NCBI GenBank assembly: GCA_964418595.1
Contig: CAYQMF010000110.1
Location: 1-24,174 of the forward strand
Source of the DNA: CAYQMF01 sp964418595
GTDB lineage: Bacteria; Planctomycetota; UBA1135; UBA2386
Direction of reading: 5' to 3'
Length of the DNA: 24,174 nucleotides
In this document: positions 1-6,861 of the stretch, piece after piece
Numbering within the stretch: position 1 is the first letter of the stretch
How the letters are laid out: each line of letters opens with the position of its first letter
Made by a program: the position numbers and the translations under genes
Notes under the pieces: generated by a model
The model's database searches: none
Told to the model about the DNA's origin: nothing
What the model saw: the letters and a program-made list of their open reading frames with translations, nothing else

Positions 1-347
1 TGCGCAGCCGGGTGGTGCCACCGCCGCCGGAGGACGTCGCGGCGCCGGCCGTTCCGCCCGCGACTTCGGTGCCTTGCACACACCCATCCCGGCCCGGCAA
101 CGCCAGACGCAAGCCTCCCGCCCAGAAGCGCCACCGGTACTCCTGGGCTGAGCTGCTGCGCCGGGTCTTTCACATCGACGTCTTCCTGTGCGAGTGCGGC
201 GGCCGGCGCCGCCTGCTCGCCGCCATCCTCGATCACGACTCCATCCGGCGCATCCTGCTCCACCTCGGCCTGGCAGCGGATCCCCCCGCTGTCGCTGCGG
301 CGAGGCCACCGCCGGCTGCGCTCCTGCCGTCGTTGGGATCCGACTGA
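1..347 (+). CDS. IS91-family-like transposase, C-terminal part
   Basis: The reading frame is open to the left edge (a GTG lies at 12), so only the last ~115 residues are present. The tail resembles the C-terminus of IS91/ISCR-type (Y2 HUH) transposases: a basic stretch, then WAELLRRVFHIDV, a short Cys-containing knuckle (CECGG), RRRLLAAI, a helix IRRILLHLGL and a Pro/Ala-rich end. The catalytic HUH and tyrosine motifs would lie outside the window. In the relatives I recall the knuckle is CxxC, whereas here it is CEC, a possible sign of decay. Stop TGA at 345-347. Family assignment rests on the remembered C-terminal pattern only. Whether the element is active cannot be judged from this part. 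Confidence 0.6.
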   Translation, partial: RSRVVPPPPEDVAAPAVPPATSVPCTHPSRPGNARRKPPAQKRHRYSWAELLRRVFHIDVFLCECGGRRRLLAAILDHDSIRRILLHLGLAADPPAVAAARPPPAALLPSLGSD

Positions 348-538
348 GGCTGCGCTGCGCAGGGATTCCTGTGCGGATGGGAAGAGATCTGTACCCCGAC
401 GGCCAATCCGGCAACTTCGCCGCGCTCGAGCACCTGACCGGTGTCCGCCAACGAGTCGCGAAGAGGTGAGGCATCCAAGCCACCCACGCCGGGGGAACGC
501 GACACGCAGCTTGTTCGACCTCGTCGCCCGTCGTCGAG

Positions 539-554
539 GTTCTGGCGCCGGAAC
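539..554. repeat. 16-bp near-perfect palindrome
   Basis: The sequence gttctggcgccggaac pairs with itself at every position except one T-G. It begins with GTTC and ends with GAAC. IS91-type elements are known to use GTTC/GAAC-like tetranucleotides at their origin end and target, and this site lies between transposase debris and an apparent broken gene, so it might mark an element end. That is speculation; short palindromes are frequent in GC-rich DNA. Confidence 0.25.
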
Positions 555-607
555 GCCAGCAGGAGCACACCGTCGAGCAGGAAGGCCTCGATGCGTCGGC
601 CCACCAC
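540..607 (-). pseudogene. Possible truncated gene start, RDD-like, downstream of bshB1
   Basis: Fifteen bases after the bshB1 stop codon, the minus strand shows a GGAGG Shine-Dalgarno-like sequence followed by two adjacent GTG codons (605-607 and 602-604). The predicted peptide begins VVGRRIEAFLLDGVLLLAF, which resembles the first membrane segment of RDD-family proteins (Arg, then Asp in the first helix). After about 20 codons the frame, although open, turns into arginine- and serine-rich sequence without membrane helices and runs antisense to the transposase remnant. I read this as the first codons of a third operon gene cut off by the mobile element. It could also be chance. Confidence 0.3.
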
Positions 608-620
608 ATCCTCCGGTCGG

Positions 621-1325
621 TCAGAGCAACGCCGACGCATCGCCGAGCGCCCAGGCATTGTCGACGACGAAGCCTTCGCCCGCGCGCGCGCCGATCCGCA
701 ACCCGTAGAAGCGATCGCGCAGGTCGACGCGCTCGAGCGGACCGAGCCGGTACACGAAGTGGGCGTTGTCGGCGCCGTCGATCTGGCTGCCGTAGCAGCG
801 GATGACGTCGAGCTTGCGCTCCGCGACGGCGCTGATGTCGACGACCACCTGCGCCTCGACCAGATCGTTGCCCGGATACCAGAGCACGCGGCGCGGGCGG
901 TGCGGCTCGCCGAGGTCTGGATGCACGTTGCGCAGGCCGGCCAGGAAGAACGCGCGCCGACAGAGCGCGTGCGCGGCGACGTGGTCGGGGTGGAAGTCGC
1001 GTCCGTGCGGGGCGAGCAGGACCGCGGGCCGCTGCCGGCGCAGCAGCTCGACGAGGGCGCGCGCCGACGCGTCGTCGTCGCGCACGCCGGTGTCGGGCAG
1101 ACCGAGGTTCTCGCGCGCCGTGAGTCCGAGCGCCTTGCTGGCCGCGGCGGCCTCGCGCGCGCGGGTCGTGGCGTCGCCGCGCGAACCCTTCTCGCCGCGC
1201 GTGAGATCCGCGACCACCACGCGCCGGCCGGCTGCGACGAGTTGCAGGATCGAGCCCGCGCAGGCGATCTCGGCGTCGTCGGGGTGCGGCGCCACGACCA
1301 GCACGTCGCAGCCGGCGACGCTCAC
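621..1325 (-). CDS. bshB1: Bacillithiol biosynthesis deacetylase BshB1
   Basis: Predicted 234 residues, GTG start. Member of the PIG-L/LmbE zinc deacetylase family. In bacillithiol synthesis BshB removes the acetyl group from GlcNAc-malate to give GlcN-malate, in the cytoplasm. The N-terminal strand leads into APHPDDAEI (His14, Asp16, Asp17: zinc ligands and catalytic base), followed by the family sequence DLTRGEKGSRG and later HPDH (His112-His115), which supplies the third zinc ligand. A typical YGSQ sequence precedes the C-terminal part, and the length is normal. The GTG start overlaps the bshC stop by four bases (GTGA at 1322-1325), so translation is probably coupled. The bshC neighbour makes BshB1 more likely than another LmbE deacetylase. 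BshA, the first enzyme, is not in the window. Confidence 0.9.
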   Translation of the reverse strand: MSVAGCDVLVVAPHPDDAEIACAGSILQLVAAGRRVVVADLTRGEKGSRGDATTRAREAAAASKALGLTARENLGLPDTGVRDDDASARALVELLRRQRPAVLLAPHGRDFHPDHVAAHALCRRAFFLAGLRNVHPDLGEPHRPRRVLWYPGNDLVEAQVVVDISAVAERKLDVIRCYGSQIDGADNAHFVYRLGPLERVDLRDRFYGLRIGARAGEGFVVDNAWALGDASALL

Positions 1326-2896
1326 GGCTCGAGCACCCCGTGGTCCATGCCGAACGGATCGGCGGCGCCGACCAGCGTCTTGCCGAAGCCGAGCCCGTGC
1401 AGCACGAGCATGGGCAACGCGACGAGCACGCGTTCCTGCAGCCGCCCGCGCGGGCGCAGCCACGAGCACAGCCGTCGGATCTGGCGCGCGCCGGTGCCCT
1501 GCTGGTCGGCGCGCGACGACTGCATGCGGTCGGCGAGCTTGCCGAGGTCCTCCACCGCCTTGCCGCGCACACGGTCGAGACCCGCGGCGAGCTGCTGCTC
1601 GTGCGGGTAGTCGGATTCGCGCGCGTGCGTGGCGAGATCGACGAGGCGCGCGTCGATGGTCTGGATCGCGTTGCGCAGCTCGCGCTCGAGCGCGCTCACC
1701 TGCTCGCCCGACAACCGGCGCTTGACGAGTTCCTCGCTGCCCTCGCTGAGGTCGGGGATGTCCCAGCCGAACCTGGTGAGCAGCTTGCTGAGCGACGGCT
1801 CGACGATGGTGAGCGAAGCGCGTGGCACGAAGTGCGGGCGCGGCACGCCGAGCAGGCGGTAGAGCGGGCCGGCGAGCGAGAGATATGCCAGTTCCCCCGG
1901 ACCGATGACGAACGCCACCGTCGGCAGGCACGCGTCCTGCCAGAGCGGGCGCAGGAGCGCGCCGGGACTCAGGTCGCGCACATCGCGCGGCAGCTCGTCG
2001 CCGTCGGACAGCGGCAGGCGCCGCTTGCCCGCGACGTGGAACATCAACGTCGCGCCGGGGTCGAAGCCGACGTCGAGGCCGAGCGCGAGCATGTGTTCGG
2101 TCGTGCCGCGGATGCTGTTGCGGATCTTCTCGCCCTGCCGCCACCACTTCTCGAGTACCGGGAAGGCCGGCGCCGGCAGGTCGCGCGGCTCGAGGATCTG
2201 CAGGCCGTACTCCGAGAACAGCGCGTACAGCATGCGCGCCATGCCGGCGCCGAGGCTCTCGCCGGTCTCGCGCGGCAGGAACAGGTCGAAGGCCTCGTCG
2301 CGGAACTCGGTCTCCGGCAGGAGCCCGCGCACCTCGCCGAGCAGGCTGTCGAGCGCGTGCCCCACGCCGATGTCGCGGATCGCCTCGCCCACGTGCGGCA
2401 CGTCCAGCCGCAGGCGCTGCAGCTCCTGCTGGTTGTTCACCACGAAGGCGCGGTTGACCTCGTCGAAGTCGTGGTCGTCGGTGTGATTCCAGAAGAACGG
2501 CACGACGCGGTGGGTCGTGGTCTGCGCCTGCAGCTCGCGCGCGAGGCGCACCGCGGTCGCCACCTTGTGCAGCGTGTAGAGCGGGCCGCCGAGCAGCCCC
2601 GGCTGCTGCCCGGTGACCACCATGACGGTGGGCTTGCCGGTCGCGAACTCACCCGCCGCCTGCAGCGACGCCCCCGTCGCACCGTGCCGCTCGGCGTAGG
2701 CGAGCAGCGCGGCGCCGAGTTCTTCGCGCGCGAGCACGCGCGAGGCCTCGACGGGAGCCTTCGCCCACAGCGCCTTGGCGTCGCGCGGGCGCATGCCGAG
2801 GTAGGGCTCGAGGTCCTCGTGCCCCTCGAGGTAGCGCAGGTGCAGGTCCGAGGTCTCGAGCCGCCGGAACGAGAGATGGCGCAGCGACCCGCTCAC
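1322..2896 (-). CDS. bshC: Bacillithiol biosynthesis cysteine-adding enzyme BshC
   Basis: Predicted 524 residues, the usual length for BshC. It is thought to join cysteine to GlcN-malate, the last step of bacillithiol synthesis. Visible family features are TGQQPGLLGGPLYTLHK (about residues 95-111, in the Rossmann-like core), VPFFWNHTDDHDFDEVN (the conserved W...(E/D)DHDF segment), a central FVIGPGELAYL segment, and a C-terminal helical region expected to form the coiled coil (roughly 410-480). The GTG start at 2896 overlaps the pyrF stop by four bases (GTGA, 2893-2896), and the 3' end overlaps bshB1 in the same way. The three genes therefore look like one translationally coupled operon. The pairing of bshC with bshB1 makes both assignments firmer. 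Confidence 0.92.
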   Translation of the reverse strand: MSGSLRHLSFRRLETSDLHLRYLEGHEDLEPYLGMRPRDAKALWAKAPVEASRVLAREELGAALLAYAERHGATGASLQAAGEFATGKPTVMVVTGQQPGLLGGPLYTLHKVATAVRLARELQAQTTTHRVVPFFWNHTDDHDFDEVNRAFVVNNQQELQRLRLDVPHVGEAIRDIGVGHALDSLLGEVRGLLPETEFRDEAFDLFLPRETGESLGAGMARMLYALFSEYGLQILEPRDLPAPAFPVLEKWWRQGEKIRNSIRGTTEHMLALGLDVGFDPGATLMFHVAGKRRLPLSDGDELPRDVRDLSPGALLRPLWQDACLPTVAFVIGPGELAYLSLAGPLYRLLGVPRPHFVPRASLTIVEPSLSKLLTRFGWDIPDLSEGSEELVKRRLSGEQVSALERELRNAIQTIDARLVDLATHARESDYPHEQQLAAGLDRVRGKAVEDLGKLADRMQSSRADQQGTGARQIRRLCSWLRPRGRLQERVLVALPMLVLHGLGFGKTLVGAADPFGMDHGVLEP

Positions 2897-3768
2897 CTTC
2901 CCTTGGCCCCCGCGCGCGCGGAGAGCGCCTGCCGCATCTCGCGTGCGAACGTCGAGGCGGCGCCTCGCACCTGATCGAGCCAGTTCGAATCCGTCGGCTG
3001 GAAGCACTGCAACACCCCTCTGCTCTGGTTGACGATTCCGCCCTGCCCGCGGCCATCGAAGGCCGCGAGCGTGTCCGTCACCGACGCACCCTGTGCGCCG
3101 ACGCCGGGAATGAGGATCGGCGCGCGCGGCATCAGCGCGCGCAGCTCGGCGAGTTCGCCGGGATACGTCGCCCCGACCACCGCGCCCACAGGCGCGAACG
3201 CGCCTTCGAACTCGCGCCCCCACGCGTCGATCGCGCGCGCGATGGCCGCGGAGACGACCCCGCCGCCTTCGAGGCGCAGGCCCTGCAGCTCCACCGCCGA
3301 GGCGTTGCTCGTGCGCACGAGCACGAACACCGCCTTGCCGTCCTTCGCGCAGCGCTTCAGGAAGGGCGCGAGGCTGTCGCGGCCGAGCAGGGGATGCAGG
3401 GTCACCGCGTCGGCGACGTCGAGGTGGAACTCGGCGTAGGCCGCGGCGGTGGAGTCGATGTCGCCCCGCTTGACGTCCCCGATCACGAGCAGGTCGTGCG
3501 CCTTGGCGAGGGTGCAGACCTCGGCGTAGGCGCCGAATCCGGGCGCGCCGTAGCGTTCGAAGAAGGCGACGTTGGGCTTCACCGCCGGCACGTGCGGGGC
3601 AAGTGCGGGCAGGACCTCGCGGTAGAACGCCACGATCCGCGCCGCCGGGTCGGCGCCTGCGGCCACGCCGACGGGGAGCGCATCGAGCCGCGGGTCGAGC
3701 CCCACGCACACGGGGGCGCTGCCCGCAGCGACCCGCGCGTGCAGGCGATCGACGAACGACGGCGGCAT
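2893..3768 (-). CDS. pyrF: Orotidine 5'-phosphate decarboxylase, type 2
   Basis: Predicted 291 residues, ATG start at 3768 with a possible AGGGG ribosome site upstream. It decarboxylates OMP to UMP, the last step of pyrimidine synthesis. The N-terminus VCVGLDPRLDALP and KPNVAFFERYG (substrate lysine 64), together with DVKRGDIDST (Asp98, Lys100, Asp103: the catalytic D-x-K-x-x-D array), are diagnostic. The length (about 290 rather than 230) and sequence style fit the longer type-2 subfamily found in mycobacteria, myxobacteria and planctomycetes. A late segment, LIPGVGAQG, is the phosphate-binding loop. It is the first gene of the pyrF-bshC-bshB1 run and is divergent from pntAA. Pairing with bacillithiol genes has no obvious metabolic reason. 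Confidence 0.93.
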   Translation of the reverse strand: MPPSFVDRLHARVAAGSAPVCVGLDPRLDALPVGVAAGADPAARIVAFYREVLPALAPHVPAVKPNVAFFERYGAPGFGAYAEVCTLAKAHDLLVIGDVKRGDIDSTAAAYAEFHLDVADAVTLHPLLGRDSLAPFLKRCAKDGKAVFVLVRTSNASAVELQGLRLEGGGVVSAAIARAIDAWGREFEGAFAPVGAVVGATYPGELAELRALMPRAPILIPGVGAQGASVTDTLAAFDGRGQGGIVNQSRGVLQCFQPTDSNWLDQVRGAASTFAREMRQALSARAGAKGR

Positions 3769-3934
3769 GGCGGCCCCTGTGTACGGTGCGAGGCGCGACA
3801 TGTCACGCGCGGCATGCGTCGGTCGCGGGGCGAAAACCGGCGCGTGGAAGGTGGCGTTGTCCGCGCGGAGCGGGTCTGCTTCCCCGCCGCTCGTTTCGCA
3901 CGGGCGTCGGGTCCTACCCAGCGAGAGAGAAACG
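3769..3934. promoter_or_regulatory. Divergent intergenic region pyrF / pntAA
   Basis: These 166 bases separate two divergent operons, so promoters in both directions are expected. I see no clear -35/-10 pair or operator. Just before the pntAA ATG there is a purine-rich GAGAGAGAAACG that can serve as its ribosome site. Confidence 0.4.
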
Positions 3935-5080
3935 ATGGTTGTCGCATTCGTCCCCAGAGAGACCGAGGCCGGCGAGACGCGCGTCGCCGCCGTGCCGGAG
4001 ACGGTCAAGACCCTCGCCAAGCTCGGCGTGAAGACGCAGGTCCAGCGGGGCGCCGGCCTCGCGTCGGGGTTCACCGACGCGGAGTACGAAGGCGCCGGAG
4101 CCGAGCTCGTCGGCGGCGACGCCGCGGCGCAGGCCGACATGGTGCTGCGCGTCCTGCCGCCGAAGGAGGGCACCCCCGAAGTGCAGGCCCTCAAGAAGGG
4201 CGCGACCCTCGTGTGCAGCCTGCAGCCGGCGCTGCGGTTGCCGTTGGTGAAGGCCCTCGCGGCGGGTGGCGTGACGACGCTGGCCCTCGACCTGATGCCG
4301 CGCATCACGCGCGCGCAGAAGATGGACATCCTCAGCAGCCAGGCGACCGCGGCGGGCTACCAGGCCGTGCTCATGGCGGCGACGACGCTGCCGAAGTTCT
4401 TCCCGCTGCTGATGACCGCGGCCGGCACGATCACGCCGGCCAAGGTGTTCGTGCTCGGCGCCGGAGTCGCCGGGCTACAGGCGATCGCGACCGCCAAGCG
4501 GATGGGCGCGGTGGTCGAGGCCAACGACATCCGGCCCGCGGTGAAGGAGCAGGTCGAGAGCCTCGGCGCCAGGTTCGTCGACACCGGCACGCCGCCCGAC
4601 GCCGAGACCAAGGGCGGCTACGCCAAGGAGGCCGGCGAGGAGTACCTGCGCAAGCAGCGCGAGATCCTCACCGCGCACGTGGCGGCGGCCGACGTGGTGA
4701 TCACGACCGCGCTGATCCCCGGCCGCAAGGCGCCGATCCTGGTCAAGGCCGACATGGTGGCCAGGATGAAGCCCGGGTCGGTGATCGTCGATCTGGCGGC
4801 GGCGATGGGCGGCAACGTCGAAGGCACGAAGTGCGGCGAGACGGTGGTGACCGACAACGGCGTGCGCATCCTCGGCGAGCCCAACCTGCCGGCGCTGGTC
4901 GGCGCGGACGCGAGCCGCATGTTCGCGCGCAACGTGGTGGCGTTCCTCGGCGAGTTCGTCAAGGACGGCAAACAGAACCTCAACCTCGAGAACGAGATCC
5001 TCGCCGCGGTCGCCGTCACCCACGACGGTCAGGTGCGGCACCAACCTTCGGCGCAGGCGCTGGCCGCCCAGGGAGCCTGA
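3935..5080 (+). CDS. pntAA: NAD(P) transhydrogenase subunit alpha part 1 (NAD-binding domain)
   Basis: Predicted 381 residues. This is domain I of the proton-translocating transhydrogenase, which binds NAD(H) in the cytoplasm and passes hydride to NADP+ bound on PntB. The N-terminus FVPRETEAGETRVAAVPE is typical, and the Rossmann fingerprint GAGVAG lies at residues 175-180, followed by an acidic EANDIRP. The protein ends after domain I, without membrane helices, as in the split (Rhodospirillum-type) enzymes. The related alanine dehydrogenase is excluded by the downstream pntAB and pntB. The ATG at 3935 has a purine-rich sequence at the right distance; longer upstream starts would run into the pyrF promoter region. 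It is the first gene of the three-gene operon and pntAB follows after three bases. Confidence 0.95.
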   Translation: MVVAFVPRETEAGETRVAAVPETVKTLAKLGVKTQVQRGAGLASGFTDAEYEGAGAELVGGDAAAQADMVLRVLPPKEGTPEVQALKKGATLVCSLQPALRLPLVKALAAGGVTTLALDLMPRITRAQKMDILSSQATAAGYQAVLMAATTLPKFFPLLMTAAGTITPAKVFVLGAGVAGLQAIATAKRMGAVVEANDIRPAVKEQVESLGARFVDTGTPPDAETKGGYAKEAGEEYLRKQREILTAHVAAADVVITTALIPGRKAPILVKADMVARMKPGSVIVDLAAAMGGNVEGTKCGETVVTDNGVRILGEPNLPALVGADASRMFARNVVAFLGEFVKDGKQNLNLENEILAAVAVTHDGQVRHQPSAQALAAQGA

Positions 5081-5083
5081 TCG

Positions 5084-5368
5084 ATGGTGACCTTCCTCAT
5101 CGTGTTCGTGTTCGTGATCGCCTCGTTGCTGGGCTTCGAGCTGATCACCAAGGTGCCCCCGACGCTGCACACTCCGCTCATGTCGGGGAGCAACGCGATC
5201 TCCGGCATCACCATCGTCGGCGCGATCATCTGCGCGCAGACCGGCGAGTCGTTCCTGTCCCAGGTGCTCGCGTTCTTCGCCATCGTCTTCGCGATGATCA
5301 ACGTGGTCGGCGGCTACATGGTGACCGACCGGATGCTGGCCTCGTTCAAGCGGAAGGAGAAGAAGTAG
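5084..5368 (+). CDS. pntAB: NAD(P) transhydrogenase subunit alpha part 2 (membrane)
   Basis: Predicted 94 residues, almost wholly hydrophobic, with three transmembrane helices visible (about 2-18, 35-55 and 60-80) and a lysine-rich C-terminus. This is the short membrane subunit of the split transhydrogenase, which with the PntB helices forms the proton channel. The segment FELITKVPPTLHTPLMSGSN is strongly conserved in the family, as is the later MVTDRML. The ATG is three bases after the pntAA stop, with GGGAG ahead of it. The pntB GTG starts two bases after its stop, so the three are translated from one message. Confidence 0.95.
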   Translation: MVTFLIVFVFVIASLLGFELITKVPPTLHTPLMSGSNAISGITIVGAIICAQTGESFLSQVLAFFAIVFAMINVVGGYMVTDRMLASFKRKEKK

Positions 5369-5369
5369 C

Positions 5370-6764
5370 GTGTACTACCTCTACCTGCTCGCGACGCTGC
5401 TGTTCGTCTTCGGCATCAAGCGGCTGGCCAGCCTCAAGACCTGCCAGCAGGGCAACCGGCTGTCCGAACTCGGGATGCTGCTCGCCATCGTCACGACGTT
5501 GGCGATCACCGGGAACCTCAACTGGTGGGTCCTGATCGCCGGTCTCGTGGTGGGCAGCGGCGTCGGCGCGTGGATCGCGGTGCGTACGCCGACCACCCAG
5601 ATGCCGGAGATGGTCGCGGCCCTCAACGGCTTCGGCGGCGTGTCGTCGGCGCTGGTCGCGATGGCGGCCATCATGATCGACGAAGTGATGAAGACGCCCG
5701 GCATGACCCTCGCGGGCGAGGGCTTCGTCAACGCGCTCGCCACCCCGGCCACGATCTTCATCGGCATGCTGACCCTCACCGGCAGCTTCGTCGCGTTCTT
5801 CAAGCTCTCCGGCAAGAAGATGGCGCACCCGATCAAGGGCACGAACCGCCACCTGCTGCACGCGGGACTCGGCGTGCTCGCGATCGTGGTCGGGCTGTGG
5901 CTCGTCTACACGCCCAGCGCGTTCGGGCTCACCACGTCGACCATCCTGCTGGCGATCGTCGCCGGCGTGCTCGGCGTGTTCCTGGTGATGCCGATCGGCG
6001 GCGCGGACATGCCGGTGGTGGTGTCGCTGCTCAACTCGTACTCCGGCGTGGCGGGTGCCACGGCCGGCTTCGTCATCGGCAACCCACTGCTGATCGTCGC
6101 GGGCGCGCTGGTCGGCGCGTCGGGCCTGATCCTCACCCAGATCATGTGCAAGGCGATGAACCGCTCGCTCGGCAACGTGCTCATGGGCGGCATCGGCGAC
6201 GACACCGTCGCCAAGGACGCCAAGGACTACAAGTCGATCAAGTCGGCCGGCGCCGAAGAGGTCGCCATGCTCCTCGACGGGGCGACGTCGGTGGTGTTCG
6301 TCCCCGGCTACGGGCTGGCGGTCGCGCAGGCGCAGCACACGCTGCGCGAGCTGGGCAACCTGCTGGAGAAGCGCGGCTGCCAGGTGCGCTACGCGATCCA
6401 TCCCGTGGCCGGCCGCATGCCGGGCCACATGAACGTGCTGCTCGCCGAAGCCGATGTCCCCTACGACCAGCTCTGGGAGATGGACAGGATCAACGGCGAC
6501 TTCAAGAACACCGACGTCGCGATCATCGTCGGCGCCAACGACGTGGTGAACCCGGCCGCGCGCACCGACCCCAAGTCGCCGATCGCCGGCATGCCCATCC
6601 TCGACGTCGACTACGCGCGCACGGTGGTGTGCATCAAGCGCTCGTTGTCGCCGGGCTACGCGGGCATCCGCAACCCGCTCTTCGACATGGAGAACTGCTT
6701 GATGGTCTTCCTCGACGCCAAGGAGGCGCTCGAGGGGATGGTGGCGGAGGTCAAGCAGCTCTAG
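5370..6764 (+). CDS. pntB: NAD(P) transhydrogenase subunit beta
   Basis: Predicted 464 residues, GTG start, with AAGGAG about ten bases ahead. Residues 1 to about 260 form a multi-helix membrane domain with proton-channel features (GNLNWW, GGVSSALVA, GGADMPVVVSLLNSYSG). Residues from about 290 form the NADP(H)-binding domain III, with VPGYGLAVAQAQH, HPVAGRMPGHMNVLLAEA, GANDVVNPAA and KRSLSPGYAG, all hallmarks of the family. It is complete at normal length. The enzyme uses the proton gradient to reduce NADP+ with NADH at the cytoplasmic membrane. It is the last gene of the operon; a weak hairpin follows the stop. Confidence 0.96.
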   Translation: MYYLYLLATLLFVFGIKRLASLKTCQQGNRLSELGMLLAIVTTLAITGNLNWWVLIAGLVVGSGVGAWIAVRTPTTQMPEMVAALNGFGGVSSALVAMAAIMIDEVMKTPGMTLAGEGFVNALATPATIFIGMLTLTGSFVAFFKLSGKKMAHPIKGTNRHLLHAGLGVLAIVVGLWLVYTPSAFGLTTSTILLAIVAGVLGVFLVMPIGGADMPVVVSLLNSYSGVAGATAGFVIGNPLLIVAGALVGASGLILTQIMCKAMNRSLGNVLMGGIGDDTVAKDAKDYKSIKSAGAEEVAMLLDGATSVVFVPGYGLAVAQAQHTLRELGNLLEKRGCQVRYAIHPVAGRMPGHMNVLLAEADVPYDQLWEMDRINGDFKNTDVAIIVGANDVVNPAARTDPKSPIAGMPILDVDYARTVVCIKRSLSPGYAGIRNPLFDMENCLMVFLDAKEALEGMVAEVKQL

Positions 6765-6776
6765 AGCCACCGCGGG

Positions 6777-6789
6777 GGGCGCCACGCCC
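6777..6789 (+). terminator. Weak hairpin after pntB
   Basis: GGGCG and CGCCC form a 5-bp stem with a 3-base loop, 12 bases after the pntB stop. No run of T follows, so a role as an intrinsic terminator is doubtful. Confidence 0.2.
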
Positions 6790-6861
6790 GCGCGCCTCGC
6801 ACTGGCGCCAGACACGCACTATCGTCGCGGTCCCGGTCGCCGCTTGCCCGAGGAACCACGC

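Larger units (their letters stand above)
348..620. other. Mobile-element debris between transposase and bshB1
   Basis: No convincing complete gene lies here. A short plus-strand tail with high GC at third positions runs from about 374 to the TGA at 467-469 (it reads DLYPDGQSGNFAALEHLTG) and looks like a remnant of an unidentified coding sequence. Near 540-607 the minus strand carries what looks like the start of another gene (listed separately). The mixture fits a scar at the edge of an IS91-like element, but the element end itself could not be placed. Confidence 0.4.

Noticed and set aside
3935..5080. Alanine dehydrogenase instead of PntAA.
   Set aside because: The two share a fold, but the gene is followed directly by pntAB and pntB and has PntA-like N-terminal sequence.
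3394..5535. A plus-strand open frame of about 710 codons.
   Set aside because: It overlaps pyrF on one strand and pntAA/pntAB in another frame; it is arginine-rich and without motifs, so it is a shadow of real genes.
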